A DNA stretch of 64,000 bases, taken from Pseudomonas peli (GTDB lineage Bacteria > Pseudomonadota > Gammaproteobacteria > Pseudomonadales > Pseudomonadaceae). The notes beneath the pieces were generated by a model. That model was not told the origin of the DNA. It worked only from the letters and a program-made list of their open reading frames with translations, and did not search any database. Positions 1-8,871 of the stretch are shown here, one piece after another; position 1 is the stretch's first letter; each line of letters opens with the position of its first letter. Location of the stretch: NCBI RefSeq assembly GCF_900099645.1, contig NZ_FMTL01000004.1, positions 186,001 through 250,000 of the forward strand, written 5' to 3'. Position numbers and translations under genes: made by a program.

Positions 1-1119
1 GACGGCACCCAGAAGCGCATCGGCATCACCCGCGCGCACCTGGAAGAAGACGCCGGTAAGAGCCTGCACGAAGACTTCCACGGCATGAGCGGCATCGACC
101 TCAACCGTGCCGGCACGCCGTTGCTGGAAATCGTATCCGAGCCGGACATCCGCTCAGCCAAGGAAGCGGTGGCCTACGTCAAGGCAATCCATGCGCTGGT
201 ACGCTACCTCGGCATCTGCGACGGCAACATGGCCGAAGGCTCGCTGCGCTGCGACTGCAACGTCTCGGTGCGCCCGGTTGGCCAGGCCGAGTTCGGCACC
301 CGCGCCGAGATCAAGAACGTCAACTCGTTCCGCTTTATCGAAAAAGCCATCAACCATGAAGTGCAGCGCCAAATCGAACTGATCGAAGACGGCGGCAAAG
401 TGGTGCAGGAAACTCGCCTGTACGACCCGAATAAGGACCAGACGCGCTCCATGCGCAGCAAGGAAGAAGCCAACGACTACCGTTACTTCCCCTGCCCGGA
501 CCTGTTGCCGGTGGTGATTGAGCAGAGCTTCCTCGACGAAGTGCGCGCCACTCTGCCGGAGTTGCCGGTCGAGAAGCGCGCACGTTTCGAGCGCGAGTTC
601 GGCCTGTCCGCCTACGACGCCGACGTACTGGCCGCCAGCCGCGAACTGGCCAACTACTTCGAGGCCGTCAACACCGTGTGCGGCGACGCCAAACTGGCCG
701 CCAACTGGGTGATGGGCGAGCTGTCCAGCCTGCTCAACAAGGACAATCTGGAAATCGACCAGTCGCCGGTTTCCGCCGAGCAGCTGGGCGGGATGATCCT
801 GCGCATCAAGGACAACACCATCAGCGGCAAGATCGCCAAGATGGTCTTCGAGGCCCTGGCCGCCGGTGAAGGTGCAAGCGCTGACGAAGTGATCGAGAAG
901 AAAGGCCTCAAGCAGGTCACCGACTCTGGCGCCATCGAAGCCATGCTGGACGAAGTACTGGCCGCCAACGCTGAGCAGGTTGAACAGTACCGGGCAGCGG
1001 ATGAAGCCAAGCGCGGCAAGATGTTCGGCTTCTTCGTCGGCCAGGCCATGAAAGCCTCGAAGGGCAAGGCCAACCCCGGCCAGGTGAACGAACTGCTGAA
1101 GAAAAAGCTCGAAGCTTGA
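1..1119 (+). CDS. gatB: Aspartyl/glutamyl-tRNA amidotransferase subunit B, 3' part
   Basis: Only the C-terminal 372 codons are present; the frame is open from the first base, so the start lies upstream. GatB is the kinase/amide-transfer subunit of GatCAB, which converts mis-acylated Glu-tRNA(Gln) or Asp-tRNA(Asn) to the amidated forms in the cytoplasm. Seen: the GatB core with the motif around GIDLNRAGTPLLEIVSEPD near the 5' edge, the SMRSKEEANDYRYFPCPDL segment, and a C-terminal YqeY-like tRNA-binding tail ending in a lysine-rich stretch. A strong terminator follows at once, so this is the last gene of its operon (gatCAB in relatives). Identification is secure; only completeness is limited by the window edge. 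Confidence 0.97.
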   Translation, partial: DGTQKRIGITRAHLEEDAGKSLHEDFHGMSGIDLNRAGTPLLEIVSEPDIRSAKEAVAYVKAIHALVRYLGICDGNMAEGSLRCDCNVSVRPVGQAEFGTRAEIKNVNSFRFIEKAINHEVQRQIELIEDGGKVVQETRLYDPNKDQTRSMRSKEEANDYRYFPCPDLLPVVIEQSFLDEVRATLPELPVEKRARFEREFGLSAYDADVLAASRELANYFEAVNTVCGDAKLAANWVMGELSSLLNKDNLEIDQSPVSAEQLGGMILRIKDNTISGKIAKMVFEALAAGEGASADEVIEKKGLKQVTDSGAIEAMLDEVLAANAEQVEQYRAADEAKRGKMFGFFVGQAMKASKGKANPGQVNELLKKKLEA

Positions 1120-1136
1120 GCCTTGTAGCACGACAT

Positions 1137-1163
1137 AACGCCGGGTCTACCCGGCGTTGTTTT
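1137..1163 (+). terminator. Rho-independent terminator after gatB
   Basis: Perfect inverted repeat AACGCCGGGT / ACCCGGCGTT (1137-1146 and 1149-1158) followed by GTTTT. It sits 18 nt after the gatB stop and ends the gat transcript before the RlpA-like gene. Confidence 0.85.
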
Positions 1164-1190
1164 GTCCGCCATCCACATTCAGGTACCGCT

Positions 1191-1562
1191 ATGCGCCTGT
1201 TACTGATTGCATTCACCAGCTTGCTGCTCAGCGCCTGCGCCAGCCAGGGCCAGGTCGACCCGCAGGGCTATCGCGCCGAGGGCCAGGCGTCCTATTACGG
1301 CGCAAGGCACCACGGTAACAAGACCGCCAGCGGCGAACGCTTTGACCAGAATGCACTGACCGCAGCACACCGCACCCTGCCGTTTGGTAGCCGCGTGCAG
1401 GTGACCAATCTGCGCAATGACAAGACAGTGGTGGTACGCATCAACGACCGCGGCCCCTACGCCAAGAAGCGTATCATCGACCTCTCGCAAAAAGCCGCCG
1501 AACAGCTGGATATGCTGCGAGACGGCGTAGTGCCAGTGCGCGTGGAACAACTGGCCGACTGA
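1191..1562 (+). CDS. Small RlpA-like septal ring lipoprotein (DPBB domain only)
   Basis: 123-residue lipoprotein. The start at 1191 was chosen because it gives a lipobox signal peptide (MRLLLIAF...LLSAC, Cys at about residue 18). The rest is one double-psi beta-barrel domain of the RlpA type, with ASYYG, TASGERF, LTAAHRTLPFG and VRINDRGP motifs. Full RlpA is a lytic transglycosylase acting on denuded septal glycan and carries a C-terminal SPOR domain; this protein lacks SPOR. A full-length RlpA is encoded at 25816-26823. Activity of the short paralogue is inferred from the family only. Confidence 0.85.
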   Translation: MRLLLIAFTSLLLSACASQGQVDPQGYRAEGQASYYGARHHGNKTASGERFDQNALTAAHRTLPFGSRVQVTNLRNDKTVVVRINDRGPYAKKRIIDLSQKAAEQLDMLRDGVVPVRVEQLAD

Positions 1563-1662
1563 ACACAGCTGTTTACAAAGAATCCGTAGGCAGCCCAGTC
1601 CAGCCTCTGGCGCCAAGCAAGCCGATGATTAAACTAGCGCCACTTTTATGGAGCCCCTTGCA

Positions 1663-2757
1663 ATGACCCTGATGACCTTTGTTTATCTGATCGCAGGCCT
1701 GGTGCTGCTGGTTGCCGGTGCCGAGGTACTGGTACGCGGCGCCGCCAAACTGGCCGCGCAATTCGGCATTCCGCCGCTGATCATCGGCTTGACCGTGGTG
1801 GCCTTCGGCACCAGCGCGCCGGAAACCGCCGTCAGCGTACAAGCTGCACTGGATGGCAGTGGTGATCTGGCGATTGGCAACGTGGTCGGCAGCAATATCG
1901 CCAACGTGTTGTTCATCCTCGGCCTGACCGCACTGATCGCCCCGCTGATCGTATCGCGCCAGCTGATCCGCCTGGATGTGCCGATCATGATTGGCGCCAG
2001 CCTGCTGACCTTCGCCCTGGCCTGGGACGGCAGCCTGAGCAAACTCGACGGCGCCATACTGTTCGCTGGCATCGTCGCCTACACCGCCTTCCTGATCATC
2101 AGCAGCCGCAAGCAGAAGTCCCTCGAAGATGATGAATTCAGCAAGGAATTCGGCCTCGATGAACCCGTCAAACCCTACGCCTGGGCAATCAATCTGGGGC
2201 TGATCATCGTCGGCCTGGTACTGCTGGTCAGCGGTTCCAACTTCCTTGTGGAAGGTGCGGTTACCCTGGCGCGCACGCTGGGTATCTCGGAGCTGGTAAT
2301 CGGCCTTACGGTGGTCGCCGTCGGCACCTCGCTGCCGGAGCTGGCCACCTCAGTGCTGGCTGCCATCAAGGGCGAGCGCGATATCGCCGTGGGCAATATC
2401 GTCGGCAGCAACATCTTCAACCTGCTCTGCGTGCTGGGCCTGGCCTCGATGGTCTCACCGCAAGCCATCAGCGTGGCCGCCAATGCCCTGGCTTTCGACT
2501 TCCCGGTGATGATCGCCGTGGCTGTAGCCTGCCTGCCGATCTTCTTCGCCGGCTACCGCATCAACCGCTGGGAAGGTCTGCTGTTTCTGGCCTACTACGT
2601 GGCCTATACGGTCTACCTGGTGATGTCGTCGACCGGCCGCCCGTTTGCCGAAATCTTCGGTGACGCCATGCTTGGCTACGCCCTACCGCTGACTGCGGTA
2701 ACCCTGGTGATCATCGCCGGCCGTGCCTGGCACAAGCAGCGGGGCCAGGAGGTTTAA
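1663..2757 (+). CDS. Calcium/sodium antiporter (CaCA family, YrbG-like)
   Basis: 364-residue inner-membrane protein with two inverted repeats of five helices. The alpha repeats read GLTVVAFGTSAPE (N-terminal half) and GLTVVAVGTSLPE (C-terminal half), each followed by GNxVGSN, the signature of K+-independent Na+/Ca2+ exchangers. An upstream in-frame ATG at 1648 overlaps the Shine-Dalgarno GGAG (1650-1653), so the ATG at 1663, nine bases beyond it, is preferred. The next gene starts 3 nt after the stop, so the two are probably cotranscribed. The transported ion is inferred from family motifs. Confidence 0.9.
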   Translation: MTLMTFVYLIAGLVLLVAGAEVLVRGAAKLAAQFGIPPLIIGLTVVAFGTSAPETAVSVQAALDGSGDLAIGNVVGSNIANVLFILGLTALIAPLIVSRQLIRLDVPIMIGASLLTFALAWDGSLSKLDGAILFAGIVAYTAFLIISSRKQKSLEDDEFSKEFGLDEPVKPYAWAINLGLIIVGLVLLVSGSNFLVEGAVTLARTLGISELVIGLTVVAVGTSLPELATSVLAAIKGERDIAVGNIVGSNIFNLLCVLGLASMVSPQAISVAANALAFDFPVMIAVAVACLPIFFAGYRINRWEGLLFLAYYVAYTVYLVMSSTGRPFAEIFGDAMLGYALPLTAVTLVIIAGRAWHKQRGQEV

Positions 2758-2760
2758 CCG

Positions 2761-3138
2761 ATGAGCGATACCCATGAGCAGGGCCTGAAAGTCCGCCGCG
2801 AAGTGATGGGCGATGCCTTTGTCGACCGCGCCCTGGGTAACGCCACGGACTTTACCCAGCCGCTGCAGGACTTCGTTAACGAACACGCCTGGGGCGGTGT
2901 GTGGACCCGCGAAGGGCTGGACCGTAAGACACGCAGCCTGATCACGCTGTCGGCGCTTACTGCACTGAAATGCCCGCAGGAGCTCAAGGGCCACGTGCGC
3001 GGTGCGCTGAACAATGGCTGCACGGTCGAAGAAATCCGCGAAACCCTGCTGCACTGTGCGGTATATGCCGGCGTACCGGCCGCCATTGATGCCTTTCGCG
3101 CGGCCCAGGAAGTGATCGACGACTTCCAGCAAGCCTGA
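2761..3138 (+). CDS. pcaC: 4-carboxymuconolactone decarboxylase family protein (PcaC-like)
   Basis: 125 residues, typical PcaC length. PcaC decarboxylates gamma-carboxymuconolactone to beta-ketoadipate enol-lactone in protocatechuate degradation. Seen: the CMD fold signature with RSLITLSAL, then the CPQELKGHVRGALNNG segment containing the family His (about residue 78), then the AGVPAA motif. It starts 3 nt after the antiporter stop and has no other pca genes nearby. It could therefore be a PcaC paralogue of unknown substrate rather than the pathway enzyme. Family certain, exact reaction moderately so. Confidence 0.85.
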   Translation: MSDTHEQGLKVRREVMGDAFVDRALGNATDFTQPLQDFVNEHAWGGVWTREGLDRKTRSLITLSALTALKCPQELKGHVRGALNNGCTVEEIRETLLHCAVYAGVPAAIDAFRAAQEVIDDFQQA

Positions 3139-3150
3139 TCGCAGCACAAC

Positions 3151-3179
3151 AAAAAGCCGGGCATTGCCCGGCTTTTTTA
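3151..3179. terminator. Bidirectional terminator between PcaC-like and AEC genes
   Basis: AGCCGGGC-ATT-GCCCGGCT stem flanked by AAAAA on one side and TTTTTT on the other. It can end both the plus-strand transcript (stop at 3138) and the convergent AEC transporter gene (stop at 3194). Confidence 0.88.
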
Positions 3180-3193
3180 TGCCTGTGGGATGG

Positions 3194-4135
3194 CTAAATC
3201 CAGCCGCCCCACTGCAGTACAAACAGCCCGATATTGGTGGTGATCGCCGCCGCCAGGGTGGTAATAACGATGATCGCCGCCGCCAGCTGATGGTTAGCGC
3301 CGGCAGCCTTAGCCATCACGAAGCTGGCCGCTGCCGTCGGGCTGGCAAAGAACAGAAACAGAATGCCTAGTTCAGCCTCGCGGAAGCCGCAGAAGAACGC
3401 ACCAAAGGTACCCAGCAGCGGCAGCCAGATCATCTTCATCACACTAGCACCCAGGGCCACCTTACCGCTTTCGCGCAGCGATGCCAGCGACAGCGTGGCA
3501 CCGATACAGATCAGCGCAAGAGGCAGGGTCAGTTGCGCCAGATACTCGCCCGAGGTGGTCAGCCAGGCTGGCAGTCGAACTTGCCAGTAGGCAAACGGTA
3601 TCGCCGCCAGCACACCGAGAATCAGCGGATTACGCAGAATGTTTTTGCTGATGCTCCACACGCTGGCTTTGGCGTTCGGGCTGTAGATCGCCAGGACAAT
3701 CGCCGACAGGCTGTTGTAACTGAGGATCACCACGCCACCGAGTACCCCGCCGAGTGAAAGACCGTAATCACCGTACAGACTGGTGGCCAGTGCCAGGCCG
3801 ATGATGCCGTTATTGCCGCGAAACGCTCCTTGCACATACACGCCACGATCCACCCGCGGCACCCGCCACAGCGCCCAGCCCCATACCAGCAGAAAGCCCA
3901 CCACCGTCGCCAGCACAAAATAACCGAGTAGCGCCGGCTGGAGAGCGGTGCGCAGATCAGCATGCAGGATGGCGAGAAACAGCATGGCCGGCATGCTGAC
4001 GTTGAAGACCAGAGAAGTGGCTGTGCTGATAAAGGCGGCGTCGATCTGTCCCAGGCGTTTGAGCATCAGGCCGAGAAACAGCATGGCGAACACCGGCGCA
4101 GTGATGCCGAGAATTTCCGAGAAGATTGCAAACAT
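3194..4135 (-). CDS. AEC family transporter (auxin efflux carrier type permease)
   Basis: 313-residue integral membrane protein with about ten hydrophobic segments in two five-helix halves. Seen: the N-terminal PVFAMLFLGLMLKRLG segment, an AFRGNNGIIGLAL segment and a C-terminal SPTAAASFVMAKAAG segment, all typical of bacterial AEC permeases (PF03547). Family members export or exchange small organic acids such as malate; the substrate here is unknown. The gene stands alone, convergent with the PcaC-like gene and divergent from the citrate transporter gene. Confidence 0.88.
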   Translation of the reverse strand: MFAIFSEILGITAPVFAMLFLGLMLKRLGQIDAAFISTATSLVFNVSMPAMLFLAILHADLRTALQPALLGYFVLATVVGFLLVWGWALWRVPRVDRGVYVQGAFRGNNGIIGLALATSLYGDYGLSLGGVLGGVVILSYNSLSAIVLAIYSPNAKASVWSISKNILRNPLILGVLAAIPFAYWQVRLPAWLTTSGEYLAQLTLPLALICIGATLSLASLRESGKVALGASVMKMIWLPLLGTFGAFFCGFREAELGILFLFFASPTAAASFVMAKAAGANHQLAAAIIVITTLAAAITTNIGLFVLQWGGWI

Positions 4136-4484
4136 GCGAAGACACTGGGAACGAGAGGTCTGGCGATGATAGCAGGCCAGACTTTCAGCCTGCTTTCAGA
4201 TCGAGACAAACCCGCAGGCAAGCGCAGACCAACTGCAGACCGGCGAAAGCTGGCTGAAAGCTTGTCTTCGTAGACTCGCCCCACGGCTGACTCGATTCGG
4301 CCACCCCGGCTGCCAGCACGCCTGCGCACCTGACAAAAACAACAACGGTAATTGCCATGTTTATTTTGCCGCTCTGCTCGCGCCCCCGCGCGCACCGCCC
4401 CCGTCTCCGCCCGACTCGACTGCAACCGCTGCCTCATTAAGGCCGCGCCCTGCTTTCCGCACTCTACCCACCCGGAGACTCGTC
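4136..4484. other. Intergenic region between divergent AEC and CitMHS genes
   Basis: 349 bp without a convincing gene; it must hold promoters for both flanking genes. A perfect 9-bp inverted repeat CTTTCAGCC (4182-4190) / GGCTGAAAG (4252-4260) spans about 60 bp and could be a regulatory site or a long hairpin. A 27-codon ORF at 4357-4440, preceded by a GGTAA sequence, has no recognisable product and is not called. Confidence 0.4.
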
Positions 4485-5792
4485 ATGCTGACTTTCCTTG
4501 GCTTTGCCATGGTCATCACCTTTATGTACCTGATCATGAGCAAGCGCCTGTCCGCGCTGATCGCGCTGATCATCATCCCCATCGCCTTCGCTCTGATCGG
4601 CGGCTTCGCCAACGACATCGGCCCGATGATGCTCGAAGGCATCAGCAAACTCGCGCCGACCGGGGTGATGCTGATGTTTGCCATCCTCTATTTCGCCATC
4701 ATGATCGACTCAGGCCTGTTCGATCCGCCCGTGCGCCTGATCCTCAAGCTGGTAAAGGGCGACCCGCTGAAAGTGGCCGTCGGCACCGTGGCCCTGGCGT
4801 TGATCGTCTCACTCGACGGTGATGGCTCAACCACCTACATGATCTGCGTCGGCGCCATGCTGCCGCTTTACAGCCGCTTGAAGATGAGCCCGACCATCAT
4901 GGCCGGCCTGATCATCATGGCCGGCGGCATCATGAACATGACGCCCTGGGGCGGACCGACCGCTCGCGCCGCCAGCGCCCTGCATGTCGACCCCTCAGAT
5001 GTGTTTGTGCCGATGATCCCGACCATGGTGATCGGGGCCATCGTGCTGTTTGCCGTCGCCTATTTCTATGGCCTGAGTGAGCGCAAGCGCCTGGGCATTC
5101 TGCAACTGCCGGACGCTCAGGCCGGCCAGGAGCAGATCAGCGTTTCGCAGTACCCCGAAGCTCGCCGCCCCAAGCTGACCCTGATCAATGCCGCCCTCAC
5201 CGTGGTGCTCATGACGACGCTAATTGCCGGCCTGCTGCCGATGCCGGTGCTGTTTATGATCGCGTTCAGCATCGCCATGATGATCAACTACCCCTGCCTG
5301 CAGCAGCAGAAAGAGCGTATCGCCACCCACGCTGGCAACGTTCTGGCAGTGGTCGGACTGATCTTCGCAGCCGGAATCTTCACCGGCATTCTGTCCGGCA
5401 CGGGCATGGTCGACGCCATGTCCAAGAGCCTGCTGGCGGTCATCCCTGATGCCCTCGGCCCACATCTGGCGGTGATCACGGCACTGGTGAGCATGCCGTT
5501 CACCTTCTTTATGTCCAACGATGCGTTCTACTACGGCATCCTGCCGGTGCTCAACGAAGCCGCCGCCAACTACGGCATCAGCCCAGTGGAAATGGCCCGC
5601 GCCTCGATTGTTGGCCAACCGGTACACCTGCTCAGCCCGCTGGTGCCTTCCACCTATTTGCTGATTGGCCTGGCAAAGATCGAATTCGGCGACCTGCAGC
5701 GCTTCACCCTGAAATGGGCCGTGCTGATCTGCCTGGCCATCATGCTGGCGGCACTGCTGTTAGGGGTGTTCCCGCTCTTCGCCAGCCTCTAA
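4485..5792 (+). CDS. CitMHS family citrate-metal:proton symporter
   Basis: 435-residue inner-membrane protein, the usual length for CitMHS carriers (CitM/CitH type), which import citrate complexed to Mg2+ or Ca2+ with protons. Seen: the N-terminal MLTFLGFAMVITFMYLIM helix, IVSLDGDGSTTYMICVGAMLPLY, the NMTPWGGPTARAASAL motif, and a C-terminal FFMSNDAFYYGILPVL and PVHLLSPLVPSTYLL pair, all hallmarks of the family. Monocistronic, with a hairpin terminator right after it. The metal preference cannot be told from sequence. Confidence 0.9.
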   Translation: MLTFLGFAMVITFMYLIMSKRLSALIALIIIPIAFALIGGFANDIGPMMLEGISKLAPTGVMLMFAILYFAIMIDSGLFDPPVRLILKLVKGDPLKVAVGTVALALIVSLDGDGSTTYMICVGAMLPLYSRLKMSPTIMAGLIIMAGGIMNMTPWGGPTARAASALHVDPSDVFVPMIPTMVIGAIVLFAVAYFYGLSERKRLGILQLPDAQAGQEQISVSQYPEARRPKLTLINAALTVVLMTTLIAGLLPMPVLFMIAFSIAMMINYPCLQQQKERIATHAGNVLAVVGLIFAAGIFTGILSGTGMVDAMSKSLLAVIPDALGPHLAVITALVSMPFTFFMSNDAFYYGILPVLNEAAANYGISPVEMARASIVGQPVHLLSPLVPSTYLLIGLAKIEFGDLQRFTLKWAVLICLAIMLAALLLGVFPLFASL

Positions 5793-5813
5793 CGACAGGC
5801 GTAGAGATACATC

Positions 5814-5840
5814 GCGGCATCCGGTCAAACCGGCTGCCGC
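5814..5840. terminator. Hairpin between convergent CitMHS and roxR genes
   Basis: GCGGCATCCGGT / ACCGGCTGCCGC, a 12-bp stem with one mismatch and a CAA loop, in the 56-bp gap between two convergent stops. It lacks a clear T-tract on either strand, so it may be a weak or Rho-assisted terminator. Confidence 0.5.
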
Positions 5841-5848
5841 ACACGTGC

Positions 5849-6409
5849 TCAGCGGCGTACCGGACGCTTCTGCAGCTTGCGCTGCAAGGTCCGCCGATGC
5901 ATGCCAAGGGCACGGGCAGTGGCGGAGATATTGCCTTCATGCTCGCTGAGCACGCGCTGGATGTGCTCCCACTGCAGGCGATCCACTGACATCGGATTTT
6001 CCGGCACCAGGCTATCCAGGTCGGCATGCTGGGTCAGCAGCGCGGCCAGCACATCGTCGGCATCGGCCGGTTTGCACAGGTAGTTGCAGGCGCCACGCTT
6101 GATCGCCTCCACCGCTGTGGCAATGCTCGAATAGCCGGTGAGAATCACCACGCGCATTTCGGCGTCCAGCTCCAGCAGCTTGGGCAGCAGCACCAGACCG
6201 GAATCACCTTCCATCTTCAGGTCAACCACGGCGTAGTCCGGCAGGTCCTGCACGGCCAGGGCAAGGCCTTCCTCAGCGGAACCGGCGGTCGACACACGCA
6301 AGCCACGTCGGCTCATGGCCCGCGCCATGACGCGGGTAAAAGTCGGGTCATCGTCAACCAGCAACAGGTGCGGTTGTTCGTCGCCTTCGAACAGGATCTC
6401 GTCACTCAT
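5849..6409 (-). CDS. roxR: Redox response regulator RoxR (RegA/PrrA family)
   Basis: 186 residues: an N-terminal receiver (phospho-acceptor D63 in VVDLKM, T91, K113 in LCKPAD) joined by a short linker to a Fis-type helix-turn-helix (about residues 150-182, ATARALGMHRRTLQRKL). This is the RegA/PrrA/ActR architecture. In Pseudomonas RoxR controls the cyanide-insensitive oxidase and respiratory adaptation. The ATG at 6409 is preferred; an in-frame TTG lies 6 nt upstream, closer to the GAGGA sequence, so the start has small doubt. It follows roxS with a 13-nt gap, forming an roxS-roxR operon. Confidence 0.93.
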   Translation of the reverse strand: MSDEILFEGDEQPHLLLVDDDPTFTRVMARAMSRRGLRVSTAGSAEEGLALAVQDLPDYAVVDLKMEGDSGLVLLPKLLELDAEMRVVILTGYSSIATAVEAIKRGACNYLCKPADADDVLAALLTQHADLDSLVPENPMSVDRLQWEHIQRVLSEHEGNISATARALGMHRRTLQRKLQKRPVRR

Positions 6410-6422
6410 ACTCAATGCTTCC

Positions 6423-7676
6423 TCAGGCTCGGCCGTAGGCGCGCGGCAGTTTCAGCTCGGTGAGCGTGCCGCCTTCTTCATGGTTATACAGTTTAACCGT
6501 GCCGCCGGCACGGGTGACGCTGGCCTGACTGAGGAACAGGCCCAGACCAAACCCCTTGCCCTTGGTGGTGAAAAACGGCCGCCCCAGCTGCTCGGCAATC
6601 GCCAGCGGCACACCGGCACCAAAGTCACGAATGCTAAAGCGCAGCCACTGGTGATCCCAATCAAGGCGAATATCCAGCTTGTCCGGGCAGGCGTCGGCGG
6701 CGTTGTTCAGCAGGTTGAGCAACGCCTGGGTCAGATCGGCCGGCGGCATCATTTTTGGAGGGGTGCCACGACCCAGGCATTGATAGCGATAACTGGCTTC
6801 AGGGCGCATCAGATGCCAGCGATTGAGCGTGGTTTCCAGCCATTCGACTGACGACAGCTCGATCACTGCCTGACGGCGATCCGCCTCGGCGGCACGCACC
6901 AGCTGCTGCAGGGTTTCTTTGCACAGTTTGACCTGTTCCTGCAGCACGGCCAGGTCTTCCTGCAGGGTCGGTTCCTGATGCTCGCGGCGCAGTTCCTTGA
7001 TCAGCACGCTCATGGTCGCCAGCGGCGTGCCCAATTCGTGCGCCGCACCCGCCGCCTGGGTTGCTACGGCGAGCAGTTGCTGGTCACGCAAGCCTTCTTC
7101 GCGGCGCTCAGCGCGCAGCTCTTCCTGACGCCGCAGCTCTTCGGCCATCTTCGCCACGAAAAAGGTGATCAACCCGGCGGCCAAAGCAAAGCTCAGCCAC
7201 ATGCCGTAGATCAGCAGGCTCTCACGCGGGCCGGACGGCAGGTCCAGCGGATGCGACCAGACCAGCAGAAAGGTATAACCGCCCAGCGCCAGCCCCGAGA
7301 GAGTAATGGTGTAGAGCCAGGGCAAGGTCGCTGCGGCAATCGTCAGCGGCACCAAGTAATAGGAAACAAACGGGTTGGTCGAACCACCCGAGTAATACAG
7401 CAACAGGCTGTGAATGATCAGGTCGCAGCCCAGTTGCACCGCGTACTCCTGCTCAGTCACCGGCCAGGGGCCGCGCAAACGCAGCGCGGTCAGCAGACAC
7501 AGCACCAGGGAGATGCCGAGGGTGACGCTGAGCTCCAGCCAGGGCAGCGGCAGCGCCCCCGACTTGTACGCCAGCCCCACAGAACCGGCTTGCGCGGCCA
7601 GCACCAGAATGCGGATTAGGGTCAGGCGCCAGAGGTTTTGCCGGCTCGCCGACAGTAGCTGCACAGGTGCGAGCAT
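6423..7676 (-). CDS. roxS: Redox sensor histidine kinase RoxS (RegB/PrrB family)
   Basis: 417-residue inner-membrane kinase. Six predicted membrane segments (about residues 20-175) include the RegB-type quinone-site heptad GGSTNPF at 97-103. The H-box is AAHELGTPLAT with phospho-His at 213, and C252 in QVKLCKETL aligns with the redox-active cysteine of RegB. N, G1 and G2 boxes follow (NLLNNAADA, DFGAG, GFGLGLFLS). The start at 7676 was chosen over an upstream frame extension to 7784 because GGAGA lies just before it. Paired with RoxR. Confidence 0.93.
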   Translation of the reverse strand: MLAPVQLLSASRQNLWRLTLIRILVLAAQAGSVGLAYKSGALPLPWLELSVTLGISLVLCLLTALRLRGPWPVTEQEYAVQLGCDLIIHSLLLYYSGGSTNPFVSYYLVPLTIAAATLPWLYTITLSGLALGGYTFLLVWSHPLDLPSGPRESLLIYGMWLSFALAAGLITFFVAKMAEELRRQEELRAERREEGLRDQQLLAVATQAAGAAHELGTPLATMSVLIKELRREHQEPTLQEDLAVLQEQVKLCKETLQQLVRAAEADRRQAVIELSSVEWLETTLNRWHLMRPEASYRYQCLGRGTPPKMMPPADLTQALLNLLNNAADACPDKLDIRLDWDHQWLRFSIRDFGAGVPLAIAEQLGRPFFTTKGKGFGLGLFLSQASVTRAGGTVKLYNHEEGGTLTELKLPRAYGRA

Positions 7677-7934
7677 AGAATCTCCAAGATGCTCATTTAG
7701 CGAGCCGCAGGAGTATAACCAAGCCTCTCTACGCCTCACTGCGGCAACACGCCGCAGCACGCACCCTGTAGAGCAAGAGAGCACGCAGCCACGCTTATTC
7801 GCAACCAGTTGAAGCGCAAGGAATAACTGGCCGTAAAAATGTGGAACCGGATTTAACCCGTTCAGTCTGATAGCTACGTCTACCCTCTGGAAAGCCGCGC
7901 ATACCCCATGCGCCCATCACACAAAGGAATCGTC

Positions 7935-8648
7935 ATGCTGCCATTGTCCCGCCTCGCCACCGCCCTGCTGCTGAGCACCACCACCCTGTTGAGCGCCACG
8001 GCCATGGCCGAAGAAGCGCGCTACAACCAGGTCGCTCTGCGCGCCGAGGTCAATAAGGAAATCGCCCACGACCTGATGCACGTCACCCTCTACAGCGAAG
8101 CCCAGGACAGCGACCCAGCCGCCCTCGCCGCGCAGATCAGCAAAACCCTGAATGCCAGCATCGCCCAGGCACGCAAAGTCAAAGGCGTCAGCGTTACCTC
8201 CGGCAGCCGTAACAGCTACCCGGTTTACGATGACAAGGGCCAGAAAATCACCGCCTGGCGTGAGCGCGCCGAGCTGCGTCTGGAAAGCGCCGACTTCAGC
8301 GCGCTGTCCAAGCTCACCGGGGAAATGCTGCAAACCCTGAAGATGGGCGGGATGAACTTCAGCATCGCCTCGGACACCCGTAAAACCCACGAAGATGCCC
8401 TGCTCAAGGACGCCGTTGCAGCCTTCAAGGCCCGCGCGCAACTGGCCACCGAAGCCCTCGGCGGCAGCGGTTACAAGCTGGTCAGCCTGAGCCTGAACAC
8501 CGGTGGTTTCCAGCCACCCATGCCGATGCGCATGGAGGCCATGAAAGGCGCGGCGATGATGGATGCGGCGGTGACGCCGGAGATAGAAGCCGGCACCAGC
8601 CAGGTCAACATCAACGCCGACGGTGTGATCGAAGTGCAGATGCCATAA
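7935..8648 (+). CDS. SIMPL (DUF541) domain periplasmic protein
   Basis: 237 residues with a Sec signal peptide ending near ATAMA (about residue 25). The rest matches the SIMPL/DUF541 fold: conserved GVSVTSGSRNSYPVYD, WRERAELRLES and a C-terminal VNINADGVIEVQ strand. E. coli YggE, a member, protects against oxidative stress; the biochemical role is unknown. The ATG at 7935 has AAAGGA six bases upstream and is preferred over the in-frame ATG at 7908. Monocistronic, followed by a terminator hairpin. Confidence 0.88.
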   Translation: MLPLSRLATALLLSTTTLLSATAMAEEARYNQVALRAEVNKEIAHDLMHVTLYSEAQDSDPAALAAQISKTLNASIAQARKVKGVSVTSGSRNSYPVYDDKGQKITAWRERAELRLESADFSALSKLTGEMLQTLKMGGMNFSIASDTRKTHEDALLKDAVAAFKARAQLATEALGGSGYKLVSLSLNTGGFQPPMPMRMEAMKGAAMMDAAVTPEIEAGTSQVNINADGVIEVQMP

Positions 8649-8668
8649 AAACTGCTACAAACAGAAGC

Positions 8669-8698
8669 AGCGCCGTTATCCGACGATAGCGGCGCTTT
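8669..8698 (+). terminator. Terminator after the SIMPL gene
   Basis: AGCGCCGTTATC / GATAGCGGCGCT, a 12-bp stem with one G-U pair and a CGAC loop, 21 nt after the stop. The T-run is short (TTT), so efficiency is uncertain. Confidence 0.6.
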
Positions 8699-8725
8699 GC
8701 CATGCTTTTCTCGCACTTTTATAGA
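8697..8725 (+). promoter_or_regulatory. Candidate sigma-70 promoter of the dpp operon
   Basis: TTGCCA (8697-8702), 17-bp spacer, TATAGA (8720-8725), matching -35 at 5/6 and -10 at 4/6. It implies a 5' leader of about 140 nt before dppA and overlaps the end of the upstream terminator. Sequence-only prediction. Confidence 0.4.
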
Positions 8726-8871
8726 TATGCGACACCAACATACTGTTGCGTCGTCATTCCTGTTCTCTCTGCGACATGCCACTTGCCTACGGCATACGCC
8801 CTGCATAGCTTCTCCCAAGGTCTCCACAAGAGGCCCCTCAGGATCACAACCACAATAACCATGAGGTCACT

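Noticed and set aside
154..1131. Long minus-strand ORF opposite gatB (and similar ones opposite leuS, dppA, eutB, exaC)
   Set aside because: Antisense frames of GC-rich genes; low-complexity composition, no motifs, no ribosome site.
4251..4266. Possible sigma-54 promoter before the citrate transporter (TGGCTGAAAGCTTGTC)
   Set aside because: Several specified bases differ, including the invariant GC of the -12 element, and no activator gene is adjacent.
6410..6415. TTG start for roxR at 6415
   Set aside because: Spacing from GAGGA is too short and an ATG lies two codons downstream; kept only as an alternative.
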